Of a DNA stretch of 64,000 nt, positions 23,232 through 37,000 are shown in pieces; the first letter of the stretch is position 1; each line of letters starts with the position of its first letter. This DNA comes from Erythrocercus mccallii (taxonomy: Eukaryota > Chordata > Aves > Passeriformes > Dicruridae): assembly GCA_013397435.1 (NCBI GenBank), contig VZRG01000752.1, forward strand, positions 186,001 to 250,000, in the 5' to 3' direction. Made by a program: the position numbers and the translations under genes. The notes beneath the pieces are model-generated. The model made no database searches. It was not told where the DNA came from and worked only from the letters and a program-made list of their open reading frames with translations.

Positions 23232-26200
23232 GTAAGCCGGGGAAGGGCCGGGCAGGGCCACGGCGCGGGGGGGCCTGGCGGCCGCCAGCCCCAGGGAGAA
23301 GCTCCACCGACACCCCGGGTCGGGCGGGGAAGCCAGCGGGAGCTGCGGGCATGTGTGGTCCGTCTCTGCCGGGTGCGGGGAAGCCCGCCCAGCTTCGTCC
23401 TCCTCTTCCAGAACGGGAAAAGTTTATGTGTGTTCATCCCAGGTCCTCGCTCCCGGAGCTGGGCTGGGACTGGGGCTAAGCATTGCCTCGGCTCGTCTCC
23501 TGCCGGTCGGAGTACGACCCTGTCCCCTCTTCTTGGCGGGGACAGCTCTGGTCTTACGGAATGAATGGAGCACCCGTGAAGTCTGGACGCAGGGGAGAGA
23601 GGAGCCGCTGCCGTTCCCAGCTGTGAAGAGCGGGGGGTGCCCGCTGGAGTGGGAGCTGGTGTCTGTCAGACAGGGCACGGCGTGCGGCAGGGGAGGCAGG
23701 GTCCCGGCCCCGGCTGGGGCACGCAGCCGGTGCCGGCGCTGCTGCCCCACTCCGTGGTTCACATCCCGCTGACAGGCGAAGTGCGTGTGCAGGGAGCGCT
23801 CCGGCCCCCAGCGGGAGCTGGAAAGACACACAGGCCTGTTAGTGCCCTCGGGAGGAGGAGAGCCTTAGGAAAGGACTAGCCTGTGACTAGTATGTCACAA
23901 CGTTTAATAGCACCACGCAGCTTGCCAAAGGAGTGTCTGTGATATATGTTAGTCTGAAAAATTTTAGAACAAACTGGCCAGATTTTCTTACCTGTAAGAT
24001 AACACTGGAAAAATTTATGAAAATGGATTAGGTTGTCCCAGTTAGCTGTTGCTTGGCCTTCCTTAGCAGTTCCCTTTCCAGTGACGTTAGTCATCAAGCT
24101 GATGGGCATGCAGCTGGGGGTTTGAGCCTCCTGGCGTGTCACTGCCATTGGTGATGTGTGCGGGGACTATCCCGCCAAGGAGCGAGCCCCTGTGCAAGCA
24201 GCATAAGCTGCAGAGCAGAGTGCGCTGAGTTTTAATGCTGCTTACATCTTTTGCAGTTTGTCCCATCATTCACTTGAAGACAGCAGTCTTCTGCAAAGAA
24301 TGAGTGTTTATTCGAGGTAGCAGGTTATTTGCGGGCCACAGGTCAAGCCTGCAACTCTGTGTCTTGATCTTTTGTTGTGTGTGAGATTGGTGATCCCATT
24401 TTTTCTCATGCAAAACCCTTCATCTGGCTAATCTGAGGATTACGTGACAGTTTGTCTTTGTGGTAGCCCTGAGAGGGAAGAAGAGAGGAATGGGTGGGGA
24501 CAGGAGTTTTGAGATCTTGTGCTCCTAAAAAGTGTAGAATTGAATAAGAGGGAGAAAGTAACCAGAAAGCTGTGTATTTCATTGTGAGGAAATGGACTAA
24601 ACCTTCAGCATTTTTCTAGCTTTTGTCTATTTGTAAAGAAAAATTGTGTTTTAGACAACCAGAAATAGACTGTTTGGAAGCTGAAGGAGCCTTTTAAAGA
24701 GAAAAAACAAAAGCTAGTACATGTATTTACTAGAAAATAAGTGCAGAAGAGGTAACAGAAATACAGTAAGATTAGAGATAAAATAGAAGGAAAAGGAAAT
24801 GCAGTTGCCCTATGTGAAAACAATAAAAATATTAAGGCAGAGACAGAGAAACAACATAAACACATTTTTTAAAAAAAGTACCGGTCATTGCATGGAAATG
24901 AGCATAAGGGTTGAGGTATTCCTGTCTGTAACTTTGAATAGTTCTGCTTCTTGAGATCAGTGACAAGCAGCTGATTCAGATATGCTTTAGCATGCTAGAA
25001 GTGAGTAACAGTGTAATAACATAATAATTACATTATCACAGATCCTCTGACAACACTCTTACATTCATGAGTACGGTTGCAGATTTCCTGTGCACATGAA
25101 AAAAAAAAAGACTAGACAAAACTGCTTAATGTTTTCCTCTCAGCTTCCACATCTTGAAGGGTAAAAGTGGTGATTCTTATGGATGTGGCTGCAGTTCTGA
25201 CCCTTTCCTGCTCTCTATGCCCTGTCCTTAGGGTGAGAATTGTACTGCTTGTAGCTGACTGGCTGAAATGCTCTCCTGCCCCTACAGGACAGGACCTGGC
25301 AGCACTAACTGCATTTCAGGTCAGAGCACACAGGAACTGCATTTCCCATGTGATTTAACACAATTTCTTAGAAATCCAATACATAAATTACATAAGGGGA
25401 TATAGATCAATAGTCCTTACTGAATGGTGAGCATCCATCACCATTATAGAAGTGGGCAGACTAGCAGGGATGCTATGAATGTTTCTACTTTGCTTTATGT
25501 AGAGCAAATGTACTGAGTTGGGCAGAGAGGTTTGGCCCAGACTTTTTATGTCTCTGAAAAGCCCATAGTTGATGGTTAGAGGTTTTCCTCCTGCAGAGTG
25601 TTCTCTGCGAGCTTCCGTCAGTCTGCTGCATTCAGTGTTTGAATGTTGAATGGTTCTCATGGTTTTAGCAGAGCTACCTAAAAAGTAAAAAATGACATTG
25701 CTACAGTACTGTGTCTTGATATCTGATTGGAGTTTTGTCTTCTGTGAGAGCTGGAAATGAATGCAATATCTGAGAGTAAAGGTAACAAATCTCAGTGCTT
25801 AAATGGAAGAAGGTGCATTTGAAAAATGAGGACCTTTGAGACCTGGTCGTTTTCAGCCTGACTCTTAGGGTGCATTTGCACTAATACAGTGGCAGGATGG
25901 AAATAACTTTTGAACTACTTAGCTGAAAAGAGGTCAGTCTGATGGAATTCCTACAATATTTGCCTTTCTTGGTCAACAGTTTTCCAGATCATGAAGAATA
26001 AACATGTTTTGGATGTTGCATGATCAGTTGTCAGCCAGGGAATTGCAACAAAAAACAGGAGATGACAAACATTGTCTTAATGGAGATCGCAGCACCTGTA
26101 GTTGTCCGAAAGACCGTTGATACCTAGGTGTGGTGTGTTTAGAAGTATTTAAAAATGGACTCATGAAAGAAGAGGGGGGAAAGAAAGGAACTTTCAGAAG

Positions 26201-27955
26201 CCAAGCTGAAAAATGCTTCACTGAGAAGAAAAAAGTTGGCCCGAACACTGCCATCCTAGCTAATTTTTTTCTTTCCCTTTAACTGGAGATATTCAGTTCT
26301 TTTCCTCCTCTTACCCATTTTGCATACATCATTTGGGTCCCAGGTCTTTTTGAACTGCCTGACTGCCTGCACAGGCTTTCAGCATATCCTGAAGATGGTT
26401 CACTGCTGTTAGCTATAGAGAGGATTTCTTCCTGGAAACATTTGCATTGCTGGAAGGCAAAAGCTAGTTGGAAAAGCAATTGGCACCTGTAGCAGTTGTA
26501 GTGATGTTGCAGGTGAACATGCTGAAACAACATCAAAACCAGGCTTACTTCTTTTATTAAAGCTTTGTGGGAATGAGGAAAGTGGGATACTGGTATATGA
26601 CTGAAAAACTTAATGAACACTTCCTTAGAACTATTAACTAACATTTTTTTGCATCATAACTGGGAATGAGGACATTTCTTGTATTCCTTGGCAATTCACT
26701 TAAATGGCTATATAGAAATTGTGATCACAAACTGTGCAGATGTGACTCTCATTGAAGTTGCATGTGGCGACTTTAGGACTGAATTTGATCCTACTGCTAG
26801 TTACAGGATTGTTGTGAGGATGTCGTTGTATGAAATTTTTGTATTAGATCATATTTGGTTAAATGTTTGGATGTTGTTATTGCATGTGTGCTCAAAAGGA
26901 AGCATTCACTCTTCTCAGCACCTGAGTTCAGCCTCTCAGGTATCTTATCTCTCCAGCAACAGTAGAGACAATAGTGCTGTATTTCTGTAGGTTTTGGATA
27001 TGGGTCAGTTTTTTTATTTGCAGTGGCGCTTTCACAGATACCTGGTATCCACCCCCATGTGTGTTGCCCATCAGAAGTTGGAAATTTTGCTAAAGATACA
27101 GCTTAAAATTTTCCATTTCTCTTAGTGGCTGGGAACATCAATCATTTTTATCATTGGTTTCCTTATATTTAATTTTGCAGTCACAGAAAATAATTTATTA
27201 AGATAGCAATTTCAAAAATCAGGATAGAACTGCATGTATTCAGGCAGTTCCTGTGGCTGGTTTCCTTGCACATTAAAACTGCAGTCTCAATTGTTTGGGT
27301 AACCCTTCCTGCACTCCTGAGGAAGTTCTGTCTTTGAGGCTTACCTGCAGGGATATAGCTACAGGTAGCAGGCACTGCTGCAAGGAAACTGAAAAATATT
27401 TGACTAGCTTAAGCTTAGCATTCCAGCTTGGTAGCTTCCTGTTAATTTCTGTGGGCTGGACAGGGGAAGGGTCCATGTTATATGTCATTAACTGGCTTGG
27501 GATAACCAAATATAGTTCTGATGTTAAATCTACCACTGAGAGCACAGCTTTCTTCATTCTCCCTTCCTTTCCTACAATGGGCTGTCTTGCTAAGCTAAAT
27601 TAAAAAATTAACTCTTTGAAAAAATTGGGTTTTTTGCTGATCTCTCTCCCCAAGCAGTCCGACAGTGCTATTCCCAGCACAAGCAGGGAGCTGGGAATGT
27701 GTAGACAGGGGTGAAAGAATGAAGCCTCCCTTTGATAGCAGCCAGTGGTTACACTGCCTTAGCCTTAACGTTGGTTAAAAATACAGCTGAATGGACAAAA
27801 AGTAAAAAGTGAAATCTACTGCTATGTTTTATGACACACATACTTTTTTTCTTTTTGGTTGAAAGTATTTCTTTTTGGTGGAAAGTATTTTTCTAAACTG
27901 TAACTCTAACTGTAACAAAAATAATTAATGTGTCAATCTTTTCTCTTTTGAACAG
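23232..27955 (+). other. CHST10 intron 1
   Basis: This intron is CpG-rich for its first 500 bases and AT-rich after that. No internal exon or recognisable transposon was identified. Just before its 3' end is a two-copy 20-bp tandem repeat. Confidence 0.55.
27848..27887 (+). repeat. Two-copy 20-bp tandem repeat in CHST10 intron 1
   Basis: The unit tttctttttggttgaaagta is followed at once by tttctttttggtggaaagta, 19 of 20 bases identical. It lies about 70 bases before the acceptor of the first coding exon and adds pyrimidine-rich sequence there. Confidence 0.85.
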
Positions 27956-28090
27956 GAAGTGCCAGCTTTGTATGGCTCACATCTGACAACATGCACCACC
28001 AGTGGCTGCTGCTAGCTGCATGCTTTTGGGTGATATTCATGTTCATGGTTGCTAGCAAGTTTATCACATTGACTTTTAAAGACCCAGATG
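27956..28090 (+). CDS. CHST10: CHST10 coding exon 1
   Basis: The acceptor is ttttgaacag and the donor GATG followed by gtaagt. There are 35 nt of leader before the ATG at 27991. The exon encodes the short cytoplasmic tail, the membrane anchor and the start of the stem, ending FKDPD, and leaves in phase 1. Confidence 0.97.
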
Positions 28091-31000
28091 GTAAGTTTAG
28101 CTTTAATGTTTGATGTGAATCAGAAAATTGAATAGTGCTTCACAAAATTATTCTTTTCTTTGAAAAGTAGTTCTTGGCATGTTATCACTTCTTCAGTAGG
28201 ACTGAGAACAGAATAGCTAAATTTCTGGAAGTGACAGTGATGCTATTCAGCTCCTTTTCTTGCTAGAAGTCTGACAATCTAACATCGTGGGAGATTCTTT
28301 TGGTGGTTAAGAACAGAAGGGGTCATGTTTGGCAGTACTGTATTGGTAGGTCTGCTTTTTCAAATACATTTAGTTTCAGTATTGTGGTCTGCTAGGGGTA
28401 GAAGTTATGTGCAAAAACAATATAGTACTATTGCTATTAGTACTATGAGAAGAAGAGACTCAAGATACTGAAGAGTTCATTTTACATGATACTAGTTTCT
28501 GTCTTTTTGTCACTGCTTGTCTTGTGGCTGAGGCCTTATGTAAAACTCGTGGAAAGTTTTATTTCATTTGCCATGCACTTAGCCTAGCCACCTCTGGCTT
28601 GCTTCTTGCATTCAATTTTATCCCCTGCTGTTTGACTTATAAACAGCTTATAGGCTTTTGCTTAGCTTAAGTAGCCAAGATGTTACTAAGATGAAGAGGA
28701 ATTTAAGCCATTTGATAACACTGCACAGCATGTTACTTTTGTGTCTGCTGGGGAGCTGCTCTTACAAAGCCATCCTACTGAGAGTTTTGTGTGAAGGCGA
28801 TGATATGACTTCAAGTCTTAAGAGATCTGTCTATCTGCATCTTCCTAAGACATGCAAAAACTATGTAACTTGTGAAGCATTGACACTTGTGCCATGTTTT
28901 TCCATTACTTGATAGTGGATAAATACATTAGGTGTACCTTTATAAAGAGTATGCATCTATGTGAAGACTTATTCAGCAAGTCTTACAGGGGAGAACTGTA
29001 AACTAACTTAGCTTTCCTTGGATCCAGCTGTTCTGTCCTGGAACATCTGCAAATCAGCTAGTCTTATGTTAGGTGGTTATATCTTCCAGTATTTCACTCT
29101 ATGCCAACTCTTGTTTCCCATCTCAGGTATTCTTTGGGTGGTTCTTTTATCAGAATTTGCCAGGAAAATTAAAATGTAGTTTTAAAATAATAATTACCAG
29201 AGCACAGCCTCTGCATTTACTTGCTTTTTTATTATCTTGCCAAGTTTTTTCTCTTTTTTTTTCTATGCTGAATCTTCTATTCCTTTTGAATAATTCTCTG
29301 AGCAGATGATATATAAATTCCTAAGCTTGTCCTGCAAAGGCATGACTATGGTTTAAGTGTATATATGTGTTGGAGTGTTTGTAATAAAACTAATGAAGGG
29401 AAATACTTTGAATATACCAATAGAATTTTGGAGGTAGTCCAAACAGGACGGCAAATCCTGGAGAAGCTCTTCTAGACTTAATAAAATATGACTTGTCAGA
29501 TTTTTTTTCTTATTTGGATGTGTCTTAGCAGATAGACTAAAACCAGCAGATGCTCAATGAATCAGTGTTCTTTTGTTTAAACCTTTTACTGCTGTCTTGG
29601 GTGCATGAGCAATAGAAACTTCTAAGGGAGCAAGTTTCTGTCCATCATTCCTGGTAGCATCTACAGGCATGCTTTTATACAGTGATAGTGAAAAATAGTT
29701 TAGCTGCTCTTTCACTGAATCAGATTACTTGTATTTTACAGAACACCATGAAGTAAGTCTGTGCACAGCAGTAATTACAATTTCTGAATGCTTGGATGCT
29801 TACATTGCTTTCAGTTTTAACTTGCTTTTCCATGCGTGCCCTTTGTTAAAATTCAGTGTAGGCAGAGTAGAGTACTCCCTGAAGAAAAGGACAGGCAGTG
29901 CACACATTTTCTCAACCATGAAACGGTAAGCCCCTGTGGATGCAGATGAGAAACATTATTCATAGAAGAATCTATATGAAGGAAAAAGTAATCCAATATG
30001 GATGGGAATAAATTTTCAGGGAGAATTCATGTTCTTTTTTCTTTGTATTTAGGGAAAGCGGCTTCAAGTTATTTTTGATCTTTCTGCACTATGTAGACTA
30101 AAGCTATAGTGTTACTTTTTGGTTTTTCTGGACCATACTAAATGCAAAAGATGAAAAGGGTTCTTCCTTACATGCTTTAATTTGGTCTCAAACTATTAGC
30201 TGCCCTAAAATCACTAAAAAAGAACAAGAGTATCAGCTGAGTTTGTTGTTGTGAGAATCTCTAAAGACGGCCATCGGTCCAATAATAAAGGAGGACAGGA
30301 TCTTTATTTATTGTTGGTTATAGGTGCTTAGTCAAAGCACCACAGAAATAAAAGACTGTCCATAACAACACTTTCTTCTTGTAAGTTTAATAGTCTACCA
30401 AAGAAGAAACATTTCTACTAGTATAAGCGGTGAGAGAAATCTGATAGATTTAAGTTTTTAATTGGACATGCCTTGGCAAGTTAACTGATAAGTAAAAATC
30501 TCCTATGCACAAGTCCATATAGTTATACCAAATTGTCTATCAGTTGCAGTATTTGGATTCAAGACTTTGTCTCTCTGCACACTTTTTAGGAAAAAAGCAA
30601 ACAACCAAAAAAACCAAGTAAAACATAATGGGTATGTTTCTTTGCTAAAACTCAAATGAAGTTGCATCCAAAATTCCCACAGAGTACATCCTTTAAAATA
30701 TTCATAGTCTGTGTCTGTCTTGTCTGTAGAAACAAATCCTAATGTTTTGTAAATTTAATGCAGAAAGTAAAGTTCATATGTTTTAGTTGTAAAGCAGAAA
30801 TAGTTGCCTTCCTCTCACCTTCTGTAATGCTGTTATCTCTCTTCCTTCTTTAGGCTATGGTGCCAAGCAAGAACCATTGATACTGACAGCTGTGACAAAA
30901 GTGGAAGAGGTACATGTGCCAGAGGAAAAACATTGGCCTGAAGAGTTCCAGGTGCATACTGTTGAGATAAGGGTTATGTGTATTAAAGAGAAGAAGAAAA

Positions 31001-34000
31001 TAAGAGATTAAGGAAGGGCTTCCTCTTGTTAAGATGAATTGCTAGATAGGAATTAATTATTCAGACTGTTCTATTTAGATAGAGCCAACAGAATTCATTT
31101 TAACTTCACAAAGCTGGTTTGTTACGGTAACCTGCTGTCTTGTTTCATCTGAATGATTCAATGTAATGTGTTTCCATTTCCAGGAGAAAATTGTTACTCC
31201 TTTATCAAGTCAGGACAGTTGTTTTTGTTAGCCTTTTTAATATAATGGCCCAGTTTTGGATTACTTGTATTCTGTGTTGCCATAGCAATCAGGTTTGTTG
31301 TTGTTGAGGGCGAGCCTGTGTCTTTTCTGTTCTCTTAGATTTCTTCTCAATCTCTGTTTCTTTTTATCAGTGTCAATTTCTTTTTCATGTTTTGTGCTCT
31401 TTGTGTTTTGCATTTCAGCATTTTTCCAAAGTGGAACATGAACGCAATAGTAGTCAATACCAGCTGATCTTTTAGATGCATAGTTCTGTGCTTTCAGCAA
31501 ATTGACAAAAAAACTCTGAAAATCCTTTATACAAATGTAAATTTGAGACCAGTTGCAAAGTACGCTACATAATTTTTTTTTTGCATTAATACATATGTCA
31601 TCTTATGTCTAAAGTGTCTGTGTGATGCAGCATGGAAGGTAGGTTAGCTGTATAAACATGACTCTTTTTGTTTTTATTTTTCAAAAACATGAAATTTTAA
31701 GTTACCTTCAAAATACTTGGAAAAAACCACTTTGTTCATTGGAAGGCTGGCAGATGGGTATAGTGAGTTTTAATAGCTTTCATTATGAGTATGGGAGAGG
31801 ATAATAAGGTTTTTAGATCTAAAAAAATTCCCTCTTGACATCCTGACAGCATAAAATGTAGACTGACAACATTAATTTTGGTTGCATGCAGAAAGAATTG
31901 TTTGGACAGATAAAATAATCTGACAGACTGTTCAGATTACGTTCTGAGCAGGGGGTATTGGAAAAGAGTAACACAGAAAAAGTAGAATTTTTTTTTCCTT
32001 ATTGAAGGTTGGGACAAAAATAAAATAACTACTTTTTCATCTGTAGGTTGGACACTGTACTTAAAATCATAGAATCAGAATGGTTTGAGTTGGAAAGGAG
32101 CTTTGAAGGTCATCTAGTTCCAAGCCCTCTGCCATGGACAGGGACACATTTCATTAGGCCAGGTTGCTCAGAGCCCCATCCAACCTGGCCTTGAACATTT
32201 TGGGGTGGGCCATCCATAGCTGCTCTGGGTAACCTGTTCCAGCGTCTGACCCTCATAGGAAAAAATTCCTTCCTAATGTCTAGACCTATTTTTTTTTCAG
32301 TTGAAAACCATTACCCCTGTCTTGTCACTACAGGTCCTAGTAAAAAGTCTGTTTTTCTTACAAACCCCTTGTGAGCATTGAAAGGCTGCAGTGAGGTTTT
32401 CCTGAAGCCTTTTCCTCTCTGGGCTGAACAGCCACAGCTGTCTCAGCCTGTCTTCATAGGAGAGGTGCTCCATCTTGGACCATCTCATGGCCTTCTCTAG
32501 GTCTTCCCTTAACACGTCCATGTCTTTCCTGTGCTGGGGCTCCAGGGCTGCATGCAGCACTCCAGGTGGCAGTAGAGCAGAGAATGGGGAGAGTCACCTC
32601 CTTTGACCTGCTGGCTTTTTTATGCAGCCCAGGGTGTGGTTGGTTTTCTGGGCTGAAAGTACACTGCCAGCACACATCCAACTTTTCACTCATCAGCATC
32701 CCCAAGTCCTCGGCAGGGTTGATCTCAATCAGTTCATCCCCTAGTCTGTATTGATACCGGGGATTGCTGTTCAGTTAGTGGAAAGGTGAAAATTTGTCAG
32801 TAGAAATTTAAAGTTTCCCATTACCTCTTAATTAGAGAAGCTCCTTTTCCCTCTCCACTAGTTGTGAGGCAAGAGGTGGTTGTGGTTCCTGTCTTAGTTG
32901 CAGAAAAATGAGACATATGAAAGAGCTCATCCATTTTTGGGGAGAGGTACCCTGCTACTTCTTTTATATGTCACACTGATGGTCATTGTTCACCTCATTT
33001 TATTTCAACTTGGATAAATGAAAACACTGGATACCTACAGGTGCTAGAAAACAACACAACAACACAGAATTTTTATCCTAAATTTTTTCCCAACCAGACA
33101 GGTCACAAAATATTCTGAGTTGAAAGGGATCCACAAGGATCATCAAGTCCAACTCTTAGCCTGCACGGGACGTCCCCAAGAATCCCACTTGCTGACCCAA
33201 GATGGGTCAGCACCATCTTCTCTGAGCTTAAAGCATAATTTATGTTGAAATTCCTGTCCTAAACTCTCAGAAACTTTCTTACAGATTGTTGAAACTTTGT
33301 GGGAGTTGCAGTTTTTGATCAAGGCATGTTTTATCCAAAGAGAGGACCTTGCTGCTGTGCAGCAGACTTAAATTGTATGGAAAAGCTCTTAGTAGTGTAT
33401 ACTACCATGTAATGTCTAAGAGCTGAACCGATGTGCAGCAGCACAGGAAGCAAACTGTGGGCTACTCCTTTAGTTAATACATAGCAATGTTTTAATCATG
33501 AATCTGGGAGTCATTAGTGTGCATAGTTTGGGGATTTTTATACTTTAGATTTTGATCTGAAAACTAAAGTCTTTAACTTCTGTTTTTTCTTTCCCCTCTG
33601 CATTTCATAAAGCCAACTGGAAAAGCTTTTTCAGGAAATCTGATCCGCCAACCCCTGGTTCATATGGAGAGACTTGAGCTTCTCAGGAATGTCTGCAGAG
33701 ACACTGCATTGAGAGATCTCTCTCATACCGCAGTTTCCAAATTCGTCTTGGACCGAATATTTGTGTGTGACAAGCACAAGATCCTGTTTTGTCAGACGCC
33801 AAAAGTGGGCAACACTCAGTGGAAAAAAGTTTTGATCGTTTTAAATGGTATCTACTTTTCTGTGGGTGTGTGGGTTTCTTGGAGGAGGAGGAGGAAATGG
33901 AATTGCTCTAACTAGGGCAACTAAAATGAATTCTTCCTGCATTTCTGTACACTGATACTTAATTTCAGCTTTTCATTTATCACAGTTGCTTCTAGTCCTT

Positions 34001-37000
34001 TCAAAACATCCCCTTAAAATGAGATCTGTACTTTCTGTAAAAATAAGTATTGTTGTTACTTGGCTCAAAAGTTATTTGCACCATGACAAGAGTACCCATA
34101 TGCATGTGGTAGGTAGCTTTCTTGTCTTTGAAGGAGTGCACTAATTTATAGAATTTGAAAGTATATGGCAAGGTATTACAGTTCCTAAGTAACAATAATA
34201 TGAAATTTCTGGCTAAAGGCCAGTGACTTTTAACTAGAGATTTTAGCCATGAAGAAAGCCAGTTAAAACTTGGCAGCTGCTGATCTATATTGCTGAAATC
34301 TTGTGTGAGTTCTATCAGTGAACCATCTTAAGATTTATGAAGATTCTGAGATGCTTAACACAATAAAAGATGGTGAAAGAAGGAATAAAGGGACTAGTGT
34401 GTTTGAAAAATTAGTAAATGAGCTGTGTCCCTCAGCAAAGCTTTCCTAGCAAGCAATACTCACTTTAAGAACTTCAGTGTTAATTTCATCCTTGATCTAT
34501 GAATGTGAGCTAAAAATCTAGCAGAGATATGCCCATGCCTGTGTGTGCATGCTTCTTAATACCTATGAAAGCTGCACTCGAAGTATTAAATATGGAACTC
34601 TATGAGGGCATTGGAAGTACCTGCTCTTACCAGCATTGGAGAGGTAATATGCAAAGAATTCCTCAGAATGGCCAGGAATGTATTTGCTATGCTGAGTGGA
34701 GGATAATTCACATCTTAACAGCAGGGAACTTTTCACCTTGAGTTTCCTAGTTCTGTCATGTTGGATAATGATACAAAATTGCTTCCACATAAACACTGGT
34801 CTCTTTTGCCTTAAGCTGCCAGTGCACTGGTGTCTGCTGATGAAGGCTACTGCTCTGGTTGGCCTAACTTTCTCCTCTTTGGGTAGTCTCAGAGGGCAGG
34901 GCTGATACTTGAGGGGGAATAATTTATGTCCAAATACCTAAGTGGTATTTGGAGGTTCAGGATGGGGAAATGCGGCTGTGGCACTGTAGGAGAGCTAACT
35001 CTGCTACTGCTTGTACTGAATATGTTCTCTGAATGAACGCAAGGTATCAGTTTCTGAGGCTGTCTAATCTGACATCTGCTGTCCACATGCGATTGACCTA
35101 TGGTACCAAAAAATACAATTGAAAACCTGAAACTGATAAAATACAACTCCAGTCTGCACCCCTCACCCCTGCCCCCTCCAGAAAATAATTTGGAAAACTG
35201 AGCAGCTGAGTGGTGTGTATTACTCACTTCAGTTCTGGAAACGAGAAGGCTGTAGAGGCTTTCACTTAATGGGCTTGTTTTGTAGCACCCTGTGCTTGTT
35301 GCAGGTTGATGTTCTGAAATGATGCTGTTGTGTAAAGGCTTATGCCTGAAGCCCAAGGGGCCACATGAGATGTTTCTCAAGGTCAACAAACTTTCCAGGA
35401 TCAGGATACTAAAATAAATGCAGCAGAGTTAAGTGACATTATTTTTCTTGTCAGCTCATGTGTTTGCAAAAATGAATATCTGGAGACTTATGTTGTTAAT
35501 TTTAGTGCCTTTTAATCTATGGAGTATTCTCTGATTGGAATTTTTGTTTCAGCACAGCATACTTGTTAAAAAAACTTTATGGATCCTGAAAGCAAAGTAC
35601 TTTTGCATTGAAGCAGTTCCAAAAGCAGCTCATAGCATTTATTTTTGTTGGTGGTTGAAGCTCAGTCAAAAAGCTGGTTCCTTCTTCTGGATTAACCCTT
35701 AAACTCTTCCTCCATTTGTATGTGCAGGCAGAGGGAAAGAGAATGGGGACACTGACATGTGAGGAGTTACAGGCTTAGACATAATTGCTGATGAAATTTG
35801 CATAATACGATTTTCTGAGAATTTTGGGGCCATTTCATCTTGGACATTGTCACATACCCTAAAGAATTTTAAGTTTTCAGCTTCACAGTCAGAATCTCTC
35901 ATAATATAACAGTTTTAAACATAGTAACATTAAACAGTAAAAATAAAGAAAAGAGAAAGACATAAAACTGTCAGCCAAAGGCACACATGCTTGCTTGTAC
36001 TCATGGTTTTTTTTCCCTTGAATGAATCACATGCCCTCTTGATTTGTCTAGGAGCATTTTCTTCCATAGAAGAGATCCCAGAAAACATTGTACACGATCA
36101 TGAGAAGAATGGCCTTCCACGCTTGTCCTCTTTCAGTGACTCTGAAATTAAAAAACGGTAAGTGGCCCTGCCAGTGAGTGTGGGAGGGGTTTGAGGTCAG
36201 TGGTCTTATGAGCAATCAAGGGTACAGCAGAAGTCTGCATCTGAAAGTGAGGGTTTCTGCTCCACCACTTGTATTACGGCACTATTCTGTTATCCTCACA
36301 GATGTTGCTGTGTCTATCTTCCTACTGGCTTTGAAGGAGAACACCAGTGTAATTTGTGATATAGTTAGGTGAACTAACCAACTCCCTGGGATATAAGGTT
36401 TTTGTAATTCAATGCATACCTAGTTGTTAGATAGTTGATCTTAAGAACTGAACGTTTAAGTCGACAGTCCAGCCTGATATGTTGTATGGTTAACCTTATT
36501 GCTTACAGGTAAGATTGTCATTGCAGCAGACATACTTACTGGGATTGAACTGATTAGGTTTAAATTGTTAGTGCTTCTTAGCCCTAGAATATTTTCCTTT
36601 CAGCTGAACCACTTTGTCTTCCTGTTAAGGTGCTTCTGGTTATTTTCAGAGCAAAAAAATACTCTGCAATAGTACTTCTACATTACTTGGCTAGGTTTTT
36701 AACTGTGCCTGCTCTCATCTCTGCTGGAGCCTATGCTGTATATAATCCCTGTAAGGGGTGGCAGCATGGAGAGAACAGGACATAGGATGACAGTGGAAAC
36801 TTTGTAAGCATGTGCTTGCATGGGTTTGTGTGCATTACACCATTTTGAAAAGTCAGCCCTTTATACACGTGTCACATGTCAGTACAGCTCAGCCCAAGGT
36901 TTTTTGTTGTGTGCAGTGGCACAAAGATATTTATCACAGCTGTGCCTGTAGAATTGGGGTCACTTGATTGTGTTGATACTGTGCAGAGGAAAAGATTGTC

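Larger units (their letters stand above)
22680..23780. promoter_or_regulatory. CHST10: CHST10 promoter CpG island (interrupted by a gap)
   Basis: CpG density rises abruptly at about 22680 and falls after about 23780. The block has GC boxes and no TATA box. It lies upstream of the first coding exon of CHST10 and includes a good splice donor just after the gap. A 28S rRNA fragment abuts the gap on its left, so the sequence between about 22680 and 23040 may not all belong here. Confidence 0.65.
30952..33612 (+). other. CHST10 intron 3, host of two CR1 fragments
   Basis: This intron contains CR1 fragments at 32064-32765 and about 33105-33205, both on the minus strand. The remainder is AT-rich with no other feature seen. 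Confidence 0.6.

Noticed and set aside
22669..23235. Plus-strand open frame through the CpG island, 28S fragment and gap
   Set aside because: It translates GC-rich promoter sequence, ribosomal RNA and Ns; it is not a protein.
32297..32705. Minus-strand open frames with charged residues
   Set aside because: They are CR1 LINE 3'-region sequence.
34889..35389. 166-codon minus-strand open frame in CHST10 intron 4
   Set aside because: Antisense inside an intron with no domain, signal or repeats; treated as chance.
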